Assembly (NCBI GenBank): GCA_000337115.1
Contig: AOIR01000053.1
Coordinates: 67,489 to 131,488 of the forward strand
Length of the DNA stretch: 64,000 bases
Origin: Natrinema thermotolerans DSM 11552
Lineage (GTDB): Archaea > Halobacteriota > Halobacteria > Halobacteriales > Natrialbaceae
Direction: 5' to 3'
In this document: positions 43,535-54,408 of the stretch, one piece after another
Position numbering within the stretch: position 1 is the first letter of the stretch
Layout of the letters: every line of letters begins with the position of its first letter
Translations under genes and position numbers: made by a program
The notes under the pieces: generated by a model
What the model was told of the DNA's origin: nothing
The model's database searches: none
What the model saw: only the letters and a program-made list of their open reading frames with translations

Positions 43535-43608
43535 GGTGCGACCGCCTCGGCGTTCATGCGGGAGTCATTCAGTAGCGGACGGGAAATAGCTGCCGTCGTC
43601 CGACGGCG

Positions 43609-43890
43609 TTACTCCATCCGGATGTCCGTTCGCAGCGTCACGAGGAAGTAGGCGAAAAGAGCGAGCGTGATGCCGCCGAACACCTGCGAGTCGATCGAGA
43701 GGTAGCCGTCGATCTGGTACAGCAAGACGCTAGTGATCGCCAGCACGACGATGGCACCGAGCGTCCGCCAGCGTTCGATCGTTTTCTCGACGGCGATCCC
43801 CGCCGTGGACTTCTCGACCGCATCCGACGCCTTGCGGATGTTCTCGAGCCCCGCGCTATCGGATTTGCGTGATGTGGTATCTCCACTCAT
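43609..43890 (-). CDS. 93-residue two-helix membrane protein, unknown
   Basis: A small protein with a charged helical N-terminus (1-42) and two hydrophobic segments (about 43-61 and 70-88), ending TDIRME. No family recognised. It lies 74 bases upstream of the RDD gene on the same strand and may share its transcript. A minus-strand TTTA-rich patch about 30 bases upstream of the ATG (near 43918) supports the start. Confidence 0.75.
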   Translation of the reverse strand: MSGDTTSRKSDSAGLENIRKASDAVEKSTAGIAVEKTIERWRTLGAIVVLAITSVLLYQIDGYLSIDSQVFGGITLALFAYFLVTLRTDIRME

Positions 43891-44093
43891 ATAGTGTCGT
43901 TATTCCCACCGAGGAGTAAATATCTATGGGTGCAGGTGACACGATTTCGCCGACGGGGTTACACGGGCAGACAGGCCAGCGGCTCGGCAATGGCAATCTG
44001 CCCCGACAAAACCGGCCGACGGCGACAGCCGTCGAGTCGGCGACGATGGGGCACGTGAAACCCGGCGGCGAGGCCGGGGACTCGAGGCGAGCG

Positions 44094-45353
44094 TTACTCC
44101 TTGAGTTCGTCGTGTCGCAGGTCCTCGTCGAACTGGAGGGTGTTCTCGATCTCGGTCTCGTCGACGTCTTCGAACGCCCAACGGGCGATCGAGCGACGGT
44201 GGACCTCGTCGGCCCCGTCGACGATACGGAACGCGCGGACGTTCTCGTAGAAGTGTGCGATCGGGATGTCCTTCCCGATCCCGTTGCCGCCACAACACTG
44301 CAGCGCGAGGTCGATCGTATCGTTGGTGACGTTCGCGGTGAACATCTTCGACATCGCGACCTCGATGCGTGCGTCGCTGCGATCGAGTTCGCGCGCGGCG
44401 TGGCGAACCATCGTTCGTGCGGCGTGCAGGCGGGTTTCGGCGTCGGCGATGCGGTGGCGCAGCGCCTGCTTGTCCTCGAGTTTCGAGCCGAACGCTTCCC
44501 GTTCCTGAAGGTAGGCCTTCGCGATCTCGAGCGAGCGCTGTGCCATTCCGGAGTAGCGCATGCAGTGGGTGAGCCGACCGCCGCCGAGGCGCATCTGGGC
44601 GATGCGGAACCCGTCGCCTTCCTCGCCGAGGGTGTTCTCGACGGGGACGCGGACGTTGTCGAACTTCATCTCGGCGTGCCCGCCCTCGCGCTCGGTGATC
44701 CCGTGGCCGCCCAGGTGATCCACGTTGCGGACGACCTCGACGCCGTCGGCGTCACGCGGCACGAGAATGATCGAGGCACCCTCGTAGGGATGGGCGTCCA
44801 GATCGGTCCGGACCATCGTCAGATAGTAGTCCGCACCCAGCCCGTCGGAGGTCCACCACTTGTGGCCGTTGATGACCCACTCGTCGCCGTCCTTGACGGC
44901 GGTACTCTGGAGCATCTTCGGGTCAGAGCCGGCACCCACCTTGGGCTCGGTCATCGCGAAGGCAGTGGAGATCTCGCCCTGGACGAGCGGGCGCAGGTAC
45001 TCCTCTTTCTGCTCGTCCGTGCCGACCATCTCGAGGGTGTGCATGTTCCCTTCCTGGGGCGCGTTGGCCCGGATCGCGATCGCGCCGATCAGCGAGCGGC
45101 CGACCTGCTCGAACGACGGCAGCATGTCGCTGAAGTCCAGTCCCTGCCCGCCGTACTCCTCGGGGACCTGGGGCGCGAACAGGTCGCGCTCCTTGGCCAT
45201 CTCCCACATCTCGTGGATCTCGTCCATGGAGATCGTCTCACCCGTCGCGAGTGCCTCTCGCTCGCGTGGAATGACGACTTCGTCCATGAAGTCCTCTACG
45301 CGGCCCGCAACCACTTTTGCTTTCTCGGAGTCGTGGTACTCCATATCACCCAT
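44094..45353 (-). CDS. Acyl-CoA dehydrogenase
   Basis: A 419-residue FAD enzyme. FAD contacts are seen in AFAMTEPKVGAGSDPKM and WVINGHKWWTSDG. Near the C-terminus are QCCGGNGIGKDIPIAHFYEN and the RIVDGADEVHRRSIARW tail. It belongs to the longer acyl-CoA dehydrogenase group resembling ACAD10/11 and bacterial FadE-like enzymes, which often take long, branched or 4-hydroxy chains. The ATG at 45353 is preferred because a TATA box lies about 24 bases upstream. It follows a thiolase on the same strand but has its own promoter. Confidence 0.94.
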   Translation of the reverse strand: MGDMEYHDSEKAKVVAGRVEDFMDEVVIPREREALATGETISMDEIHEMWEMAKERDLFAPQVPEEYGGQGLDFSDMLPSFEQVGRSLIGAIAIRANAPQEGNMHTLEMVGTDEQKEEYLRPLVQGEISTAFAMTEPKVGAGSDPKMLQSTAVKDGDEWVINGHKWWTSDGLGADYYLTMVRTDLDAHPYEGASIILVPRDADGVEVVRNVDHLGGHGITEREGGHAEMKFDNVRVPVENTLGEEGDGFRIAQMRLGGGRLTHCMRYSGMAQRSLEIAKAYLQEREAFGSKLEDKQALRHRIADAETRLHAARTMVRHAARELDRSDARIEVAMSKMFTANVTNDTIDLALQCCGGNGIGKDIPIAHFYENVRAFRIVDGADEVHRRSIARWAFEDVDETEIENTLQFDEDLRHDELKE

Positions 45354-45372
45354 AACCGCATACAGCATTGTA

Positions 45373-45382
45373 AAGCTATAGG
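45373..45382 (-). promoter_or_regulatory. TATA box of the acyl-CoA dehydrogenase
   Basis: CCTATAGCTT on the minus strand is centred about 24 bases before the ATG at 45353. It decides among several nearby in-frame ATGs. Confidence 0.5.
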
Positions 45383-45480
45383 TAAGGAAACGCATACATT
45401 GGCAACGAACGGGTGGCGAATCGACTACGCGTTCCGAAGCGACGCCCGCTTCCAGTCGGCTCCCGACGGCGGTCGTCCGC

Positions 45481-46629
45481 TCAGACCCGTTCGAGGATCG
45501 TCGCGACGCCCTGGCCGAAGCCGATACACATCGTCGAAAGCGCGGTGTCCTGGCCGGTGCGCTCGAGTTCGTGGGCCAGTTTGGTCAGCAACATCGCGCC
45601 GGTCGCGCCCAGCGGGTGACCGTGGGCGATCGCCCCGCCGTTGACGTTGACGTCCTCCCAGGACGCGCCGGTCTCCTCGAGCCAGGCCGCGACGACCGAG
45701 GCGAAGGCCTCGTTGACCTCGAAGAGATCGATATCGCCGACGCCCATGTCGGCTTTCTCGAGGACGTTCTCGGTCGCCGGGATGGGGCCGCGAAGCATCG
45801 TGACGGGGTCGACGCCGACGACCTCGGTCTGGACGATGCGGGCCATCGGCTCCCAGCCGTGTTCTTCGGCGGCCGCCTCGCTGGTGATCAACAGCGCACA
45901 GGAGCCGTCGACGATCCCCGAGGAGTTGCCGGGGTGGTGAACGCCCTCGCCTTCTTCGCGGAACGACAGCGGGAGTTCGGCGAGCGTTTCCTCGTCCGTG
46001 CCCGGCCGGGGGTGTTCGTCCTGTTCGACGACGATCTCCTCCCCGTCGAGTTCGGTCTCGACGGGCGTGATCTGGTCGTCGTAGCGGCCCTCGTCCCAGG
46101 CCCGCTTCCAGCGCCGTTGGGAGTCGGCGGCGATCTCGTCGAGTTCCGAGCGCGTGAGGCCGTAGTTCTCGGCGATGCGTTCGGCCCCTTCGCCCTGCGT
46201 GGTCAGCTCGTCGAAGTACTCGAAATACGTGTCGGTCGGTGCGTCGCCGTCCGACCCCATCGGCACGCGGGTCATGTGTTCGACCCCGCCGGCGATGAGG
46301 ACGTCGTGTTGGCCGGCCATGACGTTCGCGGCGGCGAAGTTCGCGGCCTGCTGGCCCGACCCGCACATTCGGTTCAACTGGACGCCGGGGACGACATCGC
46401 CCCAGCCGGCGACCATCGGCGCGAGCCGCCCGATGTTCAGCCCCTGTTCGTCGACGGGCGTGACACAGCCGTAGATGACGTCCTCGATCGTCTCCGGCTC
46501 GAACCCGTTGCGCTCGCGCAGAGCCTCGAGCGGTTCGGCGGCCAGGTCCTGCGGGTGCGTGTCGCTGAACGACCCGTCGCGTTTCCCGAACGGTGTCCGG
46601 ACGGCGTCGACGATGACTGCGGAGTTCAT
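45481..46629 (-). CDS. Thiolase (3-ketoacyl-CoA type)
   Basis: A 382-residue classical thiolase. It has nucleophile Cys89 (LNRMCGSG), catalytic His338 (HGHPLGATG) and Cys368 (CIGFGQG). The N-terminus reads VIVDAVRTPFGKRDG, as in degradative thiolases. The ATG at 46629 follows an AATATATG box (about 46672-46680) by a short leader. It would carry out the last thiolytic step of beta-oxidation and is more similar to bacterial FadA than the thiolase at 100. Confidence 0.94.
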   Translation of the reverse strand: MNSAVIVDAVRTPFGKRDGSFSDTHPQDLAAEPLEALRERNGFEPETIEDVIYGCVTPVDEQGLNIGRLAPMVAGWGDVVPGVQLNRMCGSGQQAANFAAANVMAGQHDVLIAGGVEHMTRVPMGSDGDAPTDTYFEYFDELTTQGEGAERIAENYGLTRSELDEIAADSQRRWKRAWDEGRYDDQITPVETELDGEEIVVEQDEHPRPGTDEETLAELPLSFREEGEGVHHPGNSSGIVDGSCALLITSEAAAEEHGWEPMARIVQTEVVGVDPVTMLRGPIPATENVLEKADMGVGDIDLFEVNEAFASVVAAWLEETGASWEDVNVNGGAIAHGHPLGATGAMLLTKLAHELERTGQDTALSTMCIGFGQGVATILERV

Positions 46630-46756
46630 GACGTGGACTTGAGTATTCCGCGATCCGTCATAGAAGTTGTGCATATATTCGTGATCGACCGTGCTGGACT
46701 CTTTTCGGGGTACTCAGGATCGTCGGCCGGCATGACGAGTGCTACCCCTCCACAAC

Positions 46757-46765
46757 GATTAAATC
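46757..46765 (+). promoter_or_regulatory. TATA-like box of the SDR gene
   Basis: GATTAAATC lies about 30 bases before the ATG at 46791. It is also a perfect palindrome apart from its central base. Confidence 0.5.
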
Positions 46766-46790
46766 AGATCGTGTAGTATTCGCTCGGGCG

Positions 46791-47576
46791 ATGGATTTCG
46801 GACTACAGGACCGGACCGCCGTCGTCACCGGTGGGGCCGGACGCATCGGAAGCGCAGACTGTCGACTGCTCGCCGAGGAAGGCGCGGACGTCGTCGTCCT
46901 CGACGTGGACGCCGACGGCGCAGGGGAGACCGCCGCGGCAATCAACGAGACCGCCGGGGGCGGCGAGGCGATGGCCCTCGAGTGCGATCTGACCGACCGC
47001 GCGGACGTCGCCGACTCGATGGCCGAGGTCCGCGACGCGTTCGGTGGCGTAGACGTCCTCGTGAACAACGCCGCGATGGTCGACGCCCGCTCGCGCGTCG
47101 GCGACTACGACGACGACGTCTGGGACCGCGACGTCGAGATCAACCTCACCGGCACCTACAACATCAGCAAGGAGCTGTTCCCGCGGATGTGCGAACGCGG
47201 CTGGGGCCGGATCGTCAACATGTCCTCGATGGCCGGCTGGTACGGCGGTTTCGGCCAGTTTTCCTACTCCGCGACGAAGGCCGCCATGATCGGCGTCGGC
47301 CGGACGATGGCGCTCGAGGGGGCCCAGTCGGGGGTCACCTCGAACGTCATCGCGCCAAACATCGTCGTCGGCGACTGGGCCGACATGGATCCCGACGAAC
47401 TCCGGGAGAACGTCGACGAATACTACGCCCGCATCGCCGACGCGACGCCGATGCGCCACCTCGGGACCGAGGAGGACGTCGCCAACATGGTCACGTACCT
47501 CTGCTCGGAACAGGCGAGCTACGTGACCGGGCAGGTGATCGGTGTCACGGGTGGGATCGACCTCTTTAGCTTCTGA
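46791..47576 (+). CDS. Short-chain dehydrogenase/reductase
   Basis: A 261-residue SDR with TGGAGRIG (about 14-21; the second Gly position differs from the common TGxxxGIG), NNAA (about 92), Ser in NMSSMAGWYG and YSATKAAM (about 158-162). Asp in LDVDADG suggests NAD use. The C-terminal end is the usual VTGQVIGVTGG. It is divergent from the thiolase and probably serves as 3-hydroxyacyl-CoA dehydrogenase or a related alcohol dehydrogenase in this block. Confidence 0.92.
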   Translation: MDFGLQDRTAVVTGGAGRIGSADCRLLAEEGADVVVLDVDADGAGETAAAINETAGGGEAMALECDLTDRADVADSMAEVRDAFGGVDVLVNNAAMVDARSRVGDYDDDVWDRDVEINLTGTYNISKELFPRMCERGWGRIVNMSSMAGWYGGFGQFSYSATKAAMIGVGRTMALEGAQSGVTSNVIAPNIVVGDWADMDPDELRENVDEYYARIADATPMRHLGTEEDVANMVTYLCSEQASYVTGQVIGVTGGIDLFSF

Positions 47577-47610
47577 CGGCGACCACGAACCGACTGCGGA
47601 CAGTTCTCTC

Positions 47611-49047
47611 CTACTCGGGATACGCGTCGTGCCACGGCCGCTGTCGTTCGACGGCGGCGCTGGCCGCGATGACCGCGTCGTCGTCGTGTCGCTGCCCCGC
47701 GATTTGCATCCCGACGGGGAGCCCGTCGACGAGGCCGGCCGGGACCGAGGCCGCCGGCTGGCCGGTGAGGTTGAACGGCTGGGTGAGGACCCAGCCCCGA
47801 TACGGTTCGATCTCGACGCCGTCGATCTCTTCCGGTTCTTGGTCGTGGGGGAACGGCGTCGTTCCCGCCGTCGCCGTCACGAGGAGGTCGTACTCCGCGA
47901 ACAGGTCGACAAGCCCGTCGAGAACGTGGGTCCGCACCACGTCAGCGCGCTTGTACTCCCGCGTCGTCGGCTCCTCGGCGTCGACGATCAGTTCGACGAG
48001 ATACGGCCGCAGGCGGTCGCGGTCCTCGCCGAGCGGGTCGAACCCCTCTGCCCGGAGGTTCTCGAGCAGCGACCCCCACCGCACGGTCGCCATCGTGTAG
48101 TAGGCGTCCAGTATCTCCTCGTTGTCGTGTCCCAGGTCCGGATCGACCCGATCGACCGTTGCGCCGGCGCGCTCGAGCGCCGAGACGGCGTCCTCGAGGA
48201 CCTCGCGGACGGCGGGAGCGACGGGATAGATCCCCATATCGGGGCTGAAGGCGATCTCCATCCCGTCGATCGGCCGGTCGACGGCGTCGCGGTACTCGTC
48301 CCCCTTCGGGACCGAGAACGGGTCCCGCGGGTGGGATCCCGCCATTACGTCCAGCGAGAGCGCCGCGTCCTCGACGGTTCGGGCCAGCGGCCCGTGCGTG
48401 GAGAAGGGAGTGTGGCTTGCGAACCCGTTCGGTCGACTGACGTTCGGGATCACGCCCTGCGTGGGCTTGATCCCGTAGACGCCACAGAAACTCGCCGGAA
48501 CGCGAACCGAGCCGCCGGCGTCGGAGCCGGGTGCGAGCGGGACGAGCCGATCGGCAAGCGCCGCGCCGGCCCCGCCGGACGAGCCCCCCGAGACGCGGTC
48601 GGGGTCGAACGGCGTCCCCGTCGGCCCGACGACGCGGTTGTCGGTGGTCGTCCCGAGCCCGAATTCGGGCGTGTTGGTCTTGCCGACGACGATCGCGCCC
48701 GCCGCCTTCAACCGGGCGACGAACGGCGAGTCCGACTCGGCGACGCGATCATCGAAGAGCAGCGATCCTGAGGTCGTCCGAACCCCTTCGACGTCGTCTA
48801 AGTCCTTGATCGCGACCGGGACGCCGTGTAACGGCCCGAGCGGCTCGCCCTCGTCGATCGCCCGCTCCGCGTCCGCGGCCATCTCGCGGGCGAGGTCGTC
48901 GGTCACCGTGACGAAGGCGTTCGTCCGCTCGTTCCGTTCGTGTATTCGCTCGAGGGTCGCGTCGACGACCTCGGTCGGCGAGAACTCGCCGTCGCGGATC
49001 GCCCGCGCGAGTCCGGCGGCAGTCCGGTCTGTGGGTCCCGTTACCAT
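47611..49047 (-). CDS. Amidase-signature family hydrolase
   Basis: A 478-residue amidase that hydrolyses an amide (or ester) to acid and amine. The Ser-cisSer-Lys triad is clear: Lys81 (VAIKDL), Ser156 (GGSSGG) and Ser180 (SDAGGSVR). The 75- and 24-residue spacings are those of the family. The length is usual. The ATG at 49047 is preferred; another in-frame ATG lies four codons upstream. Within an acyl-CoA gene block it could release a carboxylic acid for the nearby ligase (inference). It is not GatA, since no GatB/C lies near. Confidence 0.92.
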   Translation of the reverse strand: MVTGPTDRTAAGLARAIRDGEFSPTEVVDATLERIHERNERTNAFVTVTDDLAREMAADAERAIDEGEPLGPLHGVPVAIKDLDDVEGVRTTSGSLLFDDRVAESDSPFVARLKAAGAIVVGKTNTPEFGLGTTTDNRVVGPTGTPFDPDRVSGGSSGGAGAALADRLVPLAPGSDAGGSVRVPASFCGVYGIKPTQGVIPNVSRPNGFASHTPFSTHGPLARTVEDAALSLDVMAGSHPRDPFSVPKGDEYRDAVDRPIDGMEIAFSPDMGIYPVAPAVREVLEDAVSALERAGATVDRVDPDLGHDNEEILDAYYTMATVRWGSLLENLRAEGFDPLGEDRDRLRPYLVELIVDAEEPTTREYKRADVVRTHVLDGLVDLFAEYDLLVTATAGTTPFPHDQEPEEIDGVEIEPYRGWVLTQPFNLTGQPAASVPAGLVDGLPVGMQIAGQRHDDDAVIAASAAVERQRPWHDAYPE

Positions 49048-49182
49048 GATGCGAGTCATAACCGTACCGAGTGAAAAGCGTTCGTCTCGGCGAACCGCAG
49101 TTGCGACCGCGAGCTGGGACGCGAACCCCCCTCCCCAACGAGCGAGCGGGGCCATCCCCTCGAGCGGAGCAGTGGAAGGCAG

Positions 49183-50403
49183 TTACTCCGTGATGCCCAT
49201 CGTCTTCGCGATCGTGTTGAGCTGGATCTCGTCGGTTCCCTCGACGATCCGCAGGATCCGCGCCTGGTGGACCAGATCCATGTAGGGGCTCTCCTCGGCC
49301 AGCCCGTTCGCGCCGTTGACCTGCACCGCCGCATCGGCGACTTCCCAAAGGACGTTCGTGGCGAACCACTTCAGCACCGACGAGTCCATGATCGTCCGTT
49401 CGTCCTGGGCCATCTTCCAGGCGAGTTTCAGTCCCGCCGCGTCGGCCGCGTAGGTCTTTGCCTTCCCCTTCGCGAGCTTCGCGGAGACCTGCTGGAAGTT
49501 CCCGATCGGCTCGCCGAAGGCCTCGCGCTCGGTGACGTACTCGCCGGCCTCTTCGAGCAGGTACTCGCTGTACCCCACGGCTTCGGCACCCAGCTCGAGT
49601 CGCCCGAGCGAGAGGAACTCCATCGCGGCGTAGAAGGCCTCGTCGACCTCGCCGAGGACGCGGTCCTCGGGGACGCGAACGCCGTCGAGAACGATTTCGG
49701 CCTGTGACCCCTCCGCGCCGACGGCGTTGTTGTACGACCCGATCTCGTACTCGTCTTCCTCGACGATGAAGCAGGTGATACCGCCGTAGCGACCGACCTC
49801 TTCCTGTGGCGTGGTCCGGGCGAACAGTTGGACGAAGTCGGCGTAGGGCGCGTTGGTGATCCACTGCTTGCGCCCGTTGAGTATCCACTCGTCGCCGTCT
49901 CTCTCCGCGGTGGTCTCCATATTCGGCGAATCCGACCCCACGCCGGGCTCTGTCTGGCCGAACGCCGTCGACTTCTCGCCGCGGACCACGGGCTCGAGGT
50001 ATTTCTCGCGCTGGTCGCCCTCGGCCTGTAACAGCAGTGGCTTCGGTCCCTCGGGGCCGGCGAGGACGTACCGCTCGAGGCCCCCGCCGTGGCTCGCAAG
50101 GTGTTTTTTCGCCCGATACCAGGTGACCGGTGAGATGCCGTCGCCGCCCGCGTCCTCGGGCAGGTTCATCGCGTAGAACCCCGCCTCGGCCGACTTCCGC
50201 CTGATCTCCTCGCGGGCCTCGAGCAACTCGTCGGTCCACCGGCCGTTCTCGTGGTGGCCCTTTCGGGGGTTGGTGTAGGTGTCGCCCAACTCCTCGACGA
50301 TCGGCTCGACCTCCCGCTCGATGAACTCGTCGATGCTCTCGAGGATCAGTTCGGTCTCGTCGTCGGTGTCGAAACTCACGCCGTCTGTGGTGTTTGCTAC
50401 CAT
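49183..50403 (-). CDS. Acyl-CoA dehydrogenase
   Basis: A 406-residue FAD enzyme with FGQTEPGVGSDSPNM and WILNGRKQWITNAPYA. The C-terminal QVNGANGLAEESPYMDLVHQ and IVEGTDEIQLNTIAKT segments complete the family pattern. It is moderately similar to the enzyme at 23714 (shared openings such as IDEFIEREVEPI) and probably an older paralogue. It is downstream of an acyl-CoA ligase on the same strand with a 20-base gap, so activation and first oxidation are co-transcribed. Confidence 0.94.
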   Translation of the reverse strand: MVANTTDGVSFDTDDETELILESIDEFIEREVEPIVEELGDTYTNPRKGHHENGRWTDELLEAREEIRRKSAEAGFYAMNLPEDAGGDGISPVTWYRAKKHLASHGGGLERYVLAGPEGPKPLLLQAEGDQREKYLEPVVRGEKSTAFGQTEPGVGSDSPNMETTAERDGDEWILNGRKQWITNAPYADFVQLFARTTPQEEVGRYGGITCFIVEEDEYEIGSYNNAVGAEGSQAEIVLDGVRVPEDRVLGEVDEAFYAAMEFLSLGRLELGAEAVGYSEYLLEEAGEYVTEREAFGEPIGNFQQVSAKLAKGKAKTYAADAAGLKLAWKMAQDERTIMDSSVLKWFATNVLWEVADAAVQVNGANGLAEESPYMDLVHQARILRIVEGTDEIQLNTIAKTMGITE

Positions 50404-50423
50404 ATGAGATTTCGTGAGGTCGC

Positions 50424-52064
<1,641 letters not shown>

Positions 52065-52136
52065 GGTCGTCGCCACTATTCTGTCCAGTACCTTATGATT
52101 TGGGGCGAGACGGCGGTTGCGCCGTCGACGCGGCGA

Positions 52137-53300
52137 TTAACGGATCGCACCGCGGTCGCGAAGCGCGGCACGTTCGTCCGCGTCGTATCCCGCGGCGGCG
52201 AGCAGTTCGTCCGTATGCTCGCCGTGGCCGGGGACCGATTCGTCGCGGCCCTCGGGGGCGTTCGACCCCAGCGCCGGGAACCCGACCCGCGGCGGCGCGT
52301 CGTCGGGCCGTTCGACCAGCCCGCGGGCCTCGAGTTGCGGATGCTCGAGCGCCTCGGCGGGCGTACAGACCGGCCCGGTCATCGTCTCGTCGCTCAGTTC
52401 GTCGAGCCAGTCGTCCCGCGTGCGGGTCACGAACAGGGCCTCGAGTTCCTCGCGGACGGCTTCGAGTTCGGCCGGATCGTCCGTTCCGTGTAGGTCCGTC
52501 AGGTCCTCGCGGCCGACCTCCTCGCAGAAGGCCGTCCAGAACTTCGGCTCGAGGGCCGCCAGCGTCAGATAGCGGCCGTCGGCGGTCTCGTAGACGTCGT
52601 ACCAGGGGAACCGGCCAGTAAGCGCCGTCTCACCCGGTCGAGGATTGTCGTCGGTCAGCGCCTCGTGACTGATCGCCTGCGAGAAGGAGGCGACCACGTC
52701 GGTCATGGCCACGTCGACGTACTCGCCGCCGTTGCCCAGTTCCCGCGAGAGGAGCCCGCCGACGATCGAAAACGCCGCGAACAGCCCGCCGCCGAGGTCG
52801 CCGATCTGATAGCCCGGGATCTGTGGGGCCATTTCCTCGTCCTCCCGGGTCATATCGAGTAAGCCGGCCACCCCGACGTAGTTGAGGTCGTGGCCCGCGC
52901 GCTCGGCGTAGGGTCCGGTCCCCCCGTAGCCCGACAGCGAGCAGTAGACCAGATCCTCGTTGTACGCGACGAGCGTCTCGTAGTCGATCTCGAGCCGGTC
53001 GGCGACGCCGGGCCGGAACTGTTCGAAGACGACGTCGGCCTCGGCGACGAGGTCGTAAAACGCCTCGCGGCCGCCCCCCGATTTCAGGTCGAGCGCGACG
53101 CTGCGTTTGCCGCGGTTGACGCTGTCGAACAGTGCGCCGACGTCACGCTCGGTCGTCGGCGGCGTATAGCGGGCGTAGTCGCCCGCATCCGTGTCCTCGA
53201 CCTTGATCACGTCGGCACCCGCGTCGGCGAGCAGTTGCGTCGCGTACGGGCCCGGCAAGAGCCGCGACAGGTCGAGTATTCGAACGGAATCGAGCTGCAT
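52137..53300 (-). CDS. CaiB/BaiF family protein, alpha-methylacyl-CoA racemase-like
   Basis: A 387-residue class III CoA enzyme. The opening RILDLSRLLPGPYATQLLADAGAD is typical. His137 lies in AGHDLNY and Asp168 in IGDLGGG. This His/Asp pair, about 30 residues apart, matches the catalytic pair of alpha-methylacyl-CoA racemase. Racemases invert the 2-methyl centre of branched acyl-CoAs so that acyl-CoA dehydrogenases can act. A CoA-transferase role cannot be excluded. It lies upstream of the ligase/dehydrogenase pair on the same strand. Confidence 0.9.
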   Translation of the reverse strand: MQLDSVRILDLSRLLPGPYATQLLADAGADVIKVEDTDAGDYARYTPPTTERDVGALFDSVNRGKRSVALDLKSGGGREAFYDLVAEADVVFEQFRPGVADRLEIDYETLVAYNEDLVYCSLSGYGGTGPYAERAGHDLNYVGVAGLLDMTREDEEMAPQIPGYQIGDLGGGLFAAFSIVGGLLSRELGNGGEYVDVAMTDVVASFSQAISHEALTDDNPRPGETALTGRFPWYDVYETADGRYLTLAALEPKFWTAFCEEVGREDLTDLHGTDDPAELEAVREELEALFVTRTRDDWLDELSDETMTGPVCTPAEALEHPQLEARGLVERPDDAPPRVGFPALGSNAPEGRDESVPGHGEHTDELLAAAGYDADERAALRDRGAIR

Positions 53301-53387
53301 GGTACCACGTCCCGATCCGGTCCCAAAAGTCTACTGTCGGCGGTCGGTCAGGGCTGTGGCCCCGCAGCCGTGATCGGCGCGAATCGC

Positions 53388-54320
53388 TCAGTCGTCGCCC
53401 TCGAGTGCCACCAGGTCGTCGACGTCCGGAATGTCGGCCGCGGCGTCGGTGATCTGTTGCATCCGGTCGGTGTGTTTCTCGATCGCGTACTCGGCCAGTT
53501 CGCCGGACTCGAGGCCGCGGCGATCCGCGGGGTCGTCGGGCTGGAACCGCTCGTCCTCGGTGATCCCCTGGACGAGCGGGAGCAGCTCCTCGACGGTCTC
53601 CTCGATGAGGTGGGGGTCGACCCCCTCGGCGATGAGCTTCTTGAGCTGGTTCATCCCGAAGCCGACGTGGCGGCCCTCGTCGCTGCGGATCTTGGTGAAT
53701 CCCTGGACGAGCCCCGGCAGATGCGGCAGCCCCTCGAACTCGCCGCCGTAGGAGGTCTGCATCCCGTAATAGCCCGTCTGTGCAAGGATGCCCTCTACCG
53801 TGAGGTGATAGTGACAGTACGCTTTCGCCCTGTTTTCGGGTGTGTCCTCCTCGAGCAGTCGGAACTGCGCTTTCCGATTGCGGTCGAACAGCTCGATGTA
53901 GGGGTCGTTGAACCACCGCTCGTGGCGCGGGTTCGATCGCTCCCAGCCCAGTTCGTCCTCGACCGTCCAGATGACCTCTCGCCAGTAGCGATCGAAGAAG
54001 TCCGCGTGCTTGGCCTCCTCGTACAGTTGGGTCGTCAGGAACAGCTGGTCGTCGATGTCGTCGAGGACGGCCCCCAACGGCGCGAGATCCTCGGTGACGG
54101 CGTCTTCCCCCGCGCCGAACTTCGCGATGCCGTTGAGGGTGCCATACCACGACTCTCGGTCGTAGCCGTCCGTCTCCTCCATGAACGCGAGTAAGTTCTC
54201 GACGTCTCGCTCGAGGGCGATCTCGCCGGGGTCCCAGTGGCGCTCGACCGCGTTGCGGTAGTAGCGGTTCGATCGGGACTCCCGGTCCATCATCTCGGTT
54301 GGCGTGTACTCAGTTGCCAT
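53388..54320 (-). CDS. R2-like ligand-binding oxidase (R2lox)
   Basis: A 310-residue helical ferritin-like protein with a di-metal (Mn/Fe-type) site. Likely ligands are Glu72, Glu102, His105 (EEAKH), Glu176 (TVEG), Glu215 and His218 (DEGRH). Val75 (three after the first Glu) and Tyr171 (five before Glu176) sit where R2lox proteins form a Val-Tyr ether cross-link. It is therefore R2lox rather than ribonucleotide reductase R2. The family performs two-electron oxidations, probably on a bound fatty-acid-like ligand. It lies next to the racemase and ligase genes. Physiological substrate unknown. Confidence 0.9.
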   Translation of the reverse strand: MATEYTPTEMMDRESRSNRYYRNAVERHWDPGEIALERDVENLLAFMEETDGYDRESWYGTLNGIAKFGAGEDAVTEDLAPLGAVLDDIDDQLFLTTQLYEEAKHADFFDRYWREVIWTVEDELGWERSNPRHERWFNDPYIELFDRNRKAQFRLLEEDTPENRAKAYCHYHLTVEGILAQTGYYGMQTSYGGEFEGLPHLPGLVQGFTKIRSDEGRHVGFGMNQLKKLIAEGVDPHLIEETVEELLPLVQGITEDERFQPDDPADRRGLESGELAEYAIEKHTDRMQQITDAAADIPDVDDLVALEGDD

Positions 54321-54408
54321 ACCACATACTACTCGTCGCGGCTATTAAATGTGCAGTCCCTGTCACGCGGATCGAGTCCGTCGGGGTACCCGGACGCCGC
54401 TCGAGCGG

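Noticed and set aside
47611-49047. Glu-tRNA amidotransferase subunit GatA
   Set aside because: The amidase triad is shared with GatA, but no gatB or gatC is nearby and the context is acyl-CoA metabolism; a general amidase is more likely.
53388-54320. Ribonucleotide reductase small subunit NrdB
   Set aside because: No large subunit gene is adjacent, and Val75/Tyr171 fit the R2lox cross-link rather than the R2 radical Tyr position.
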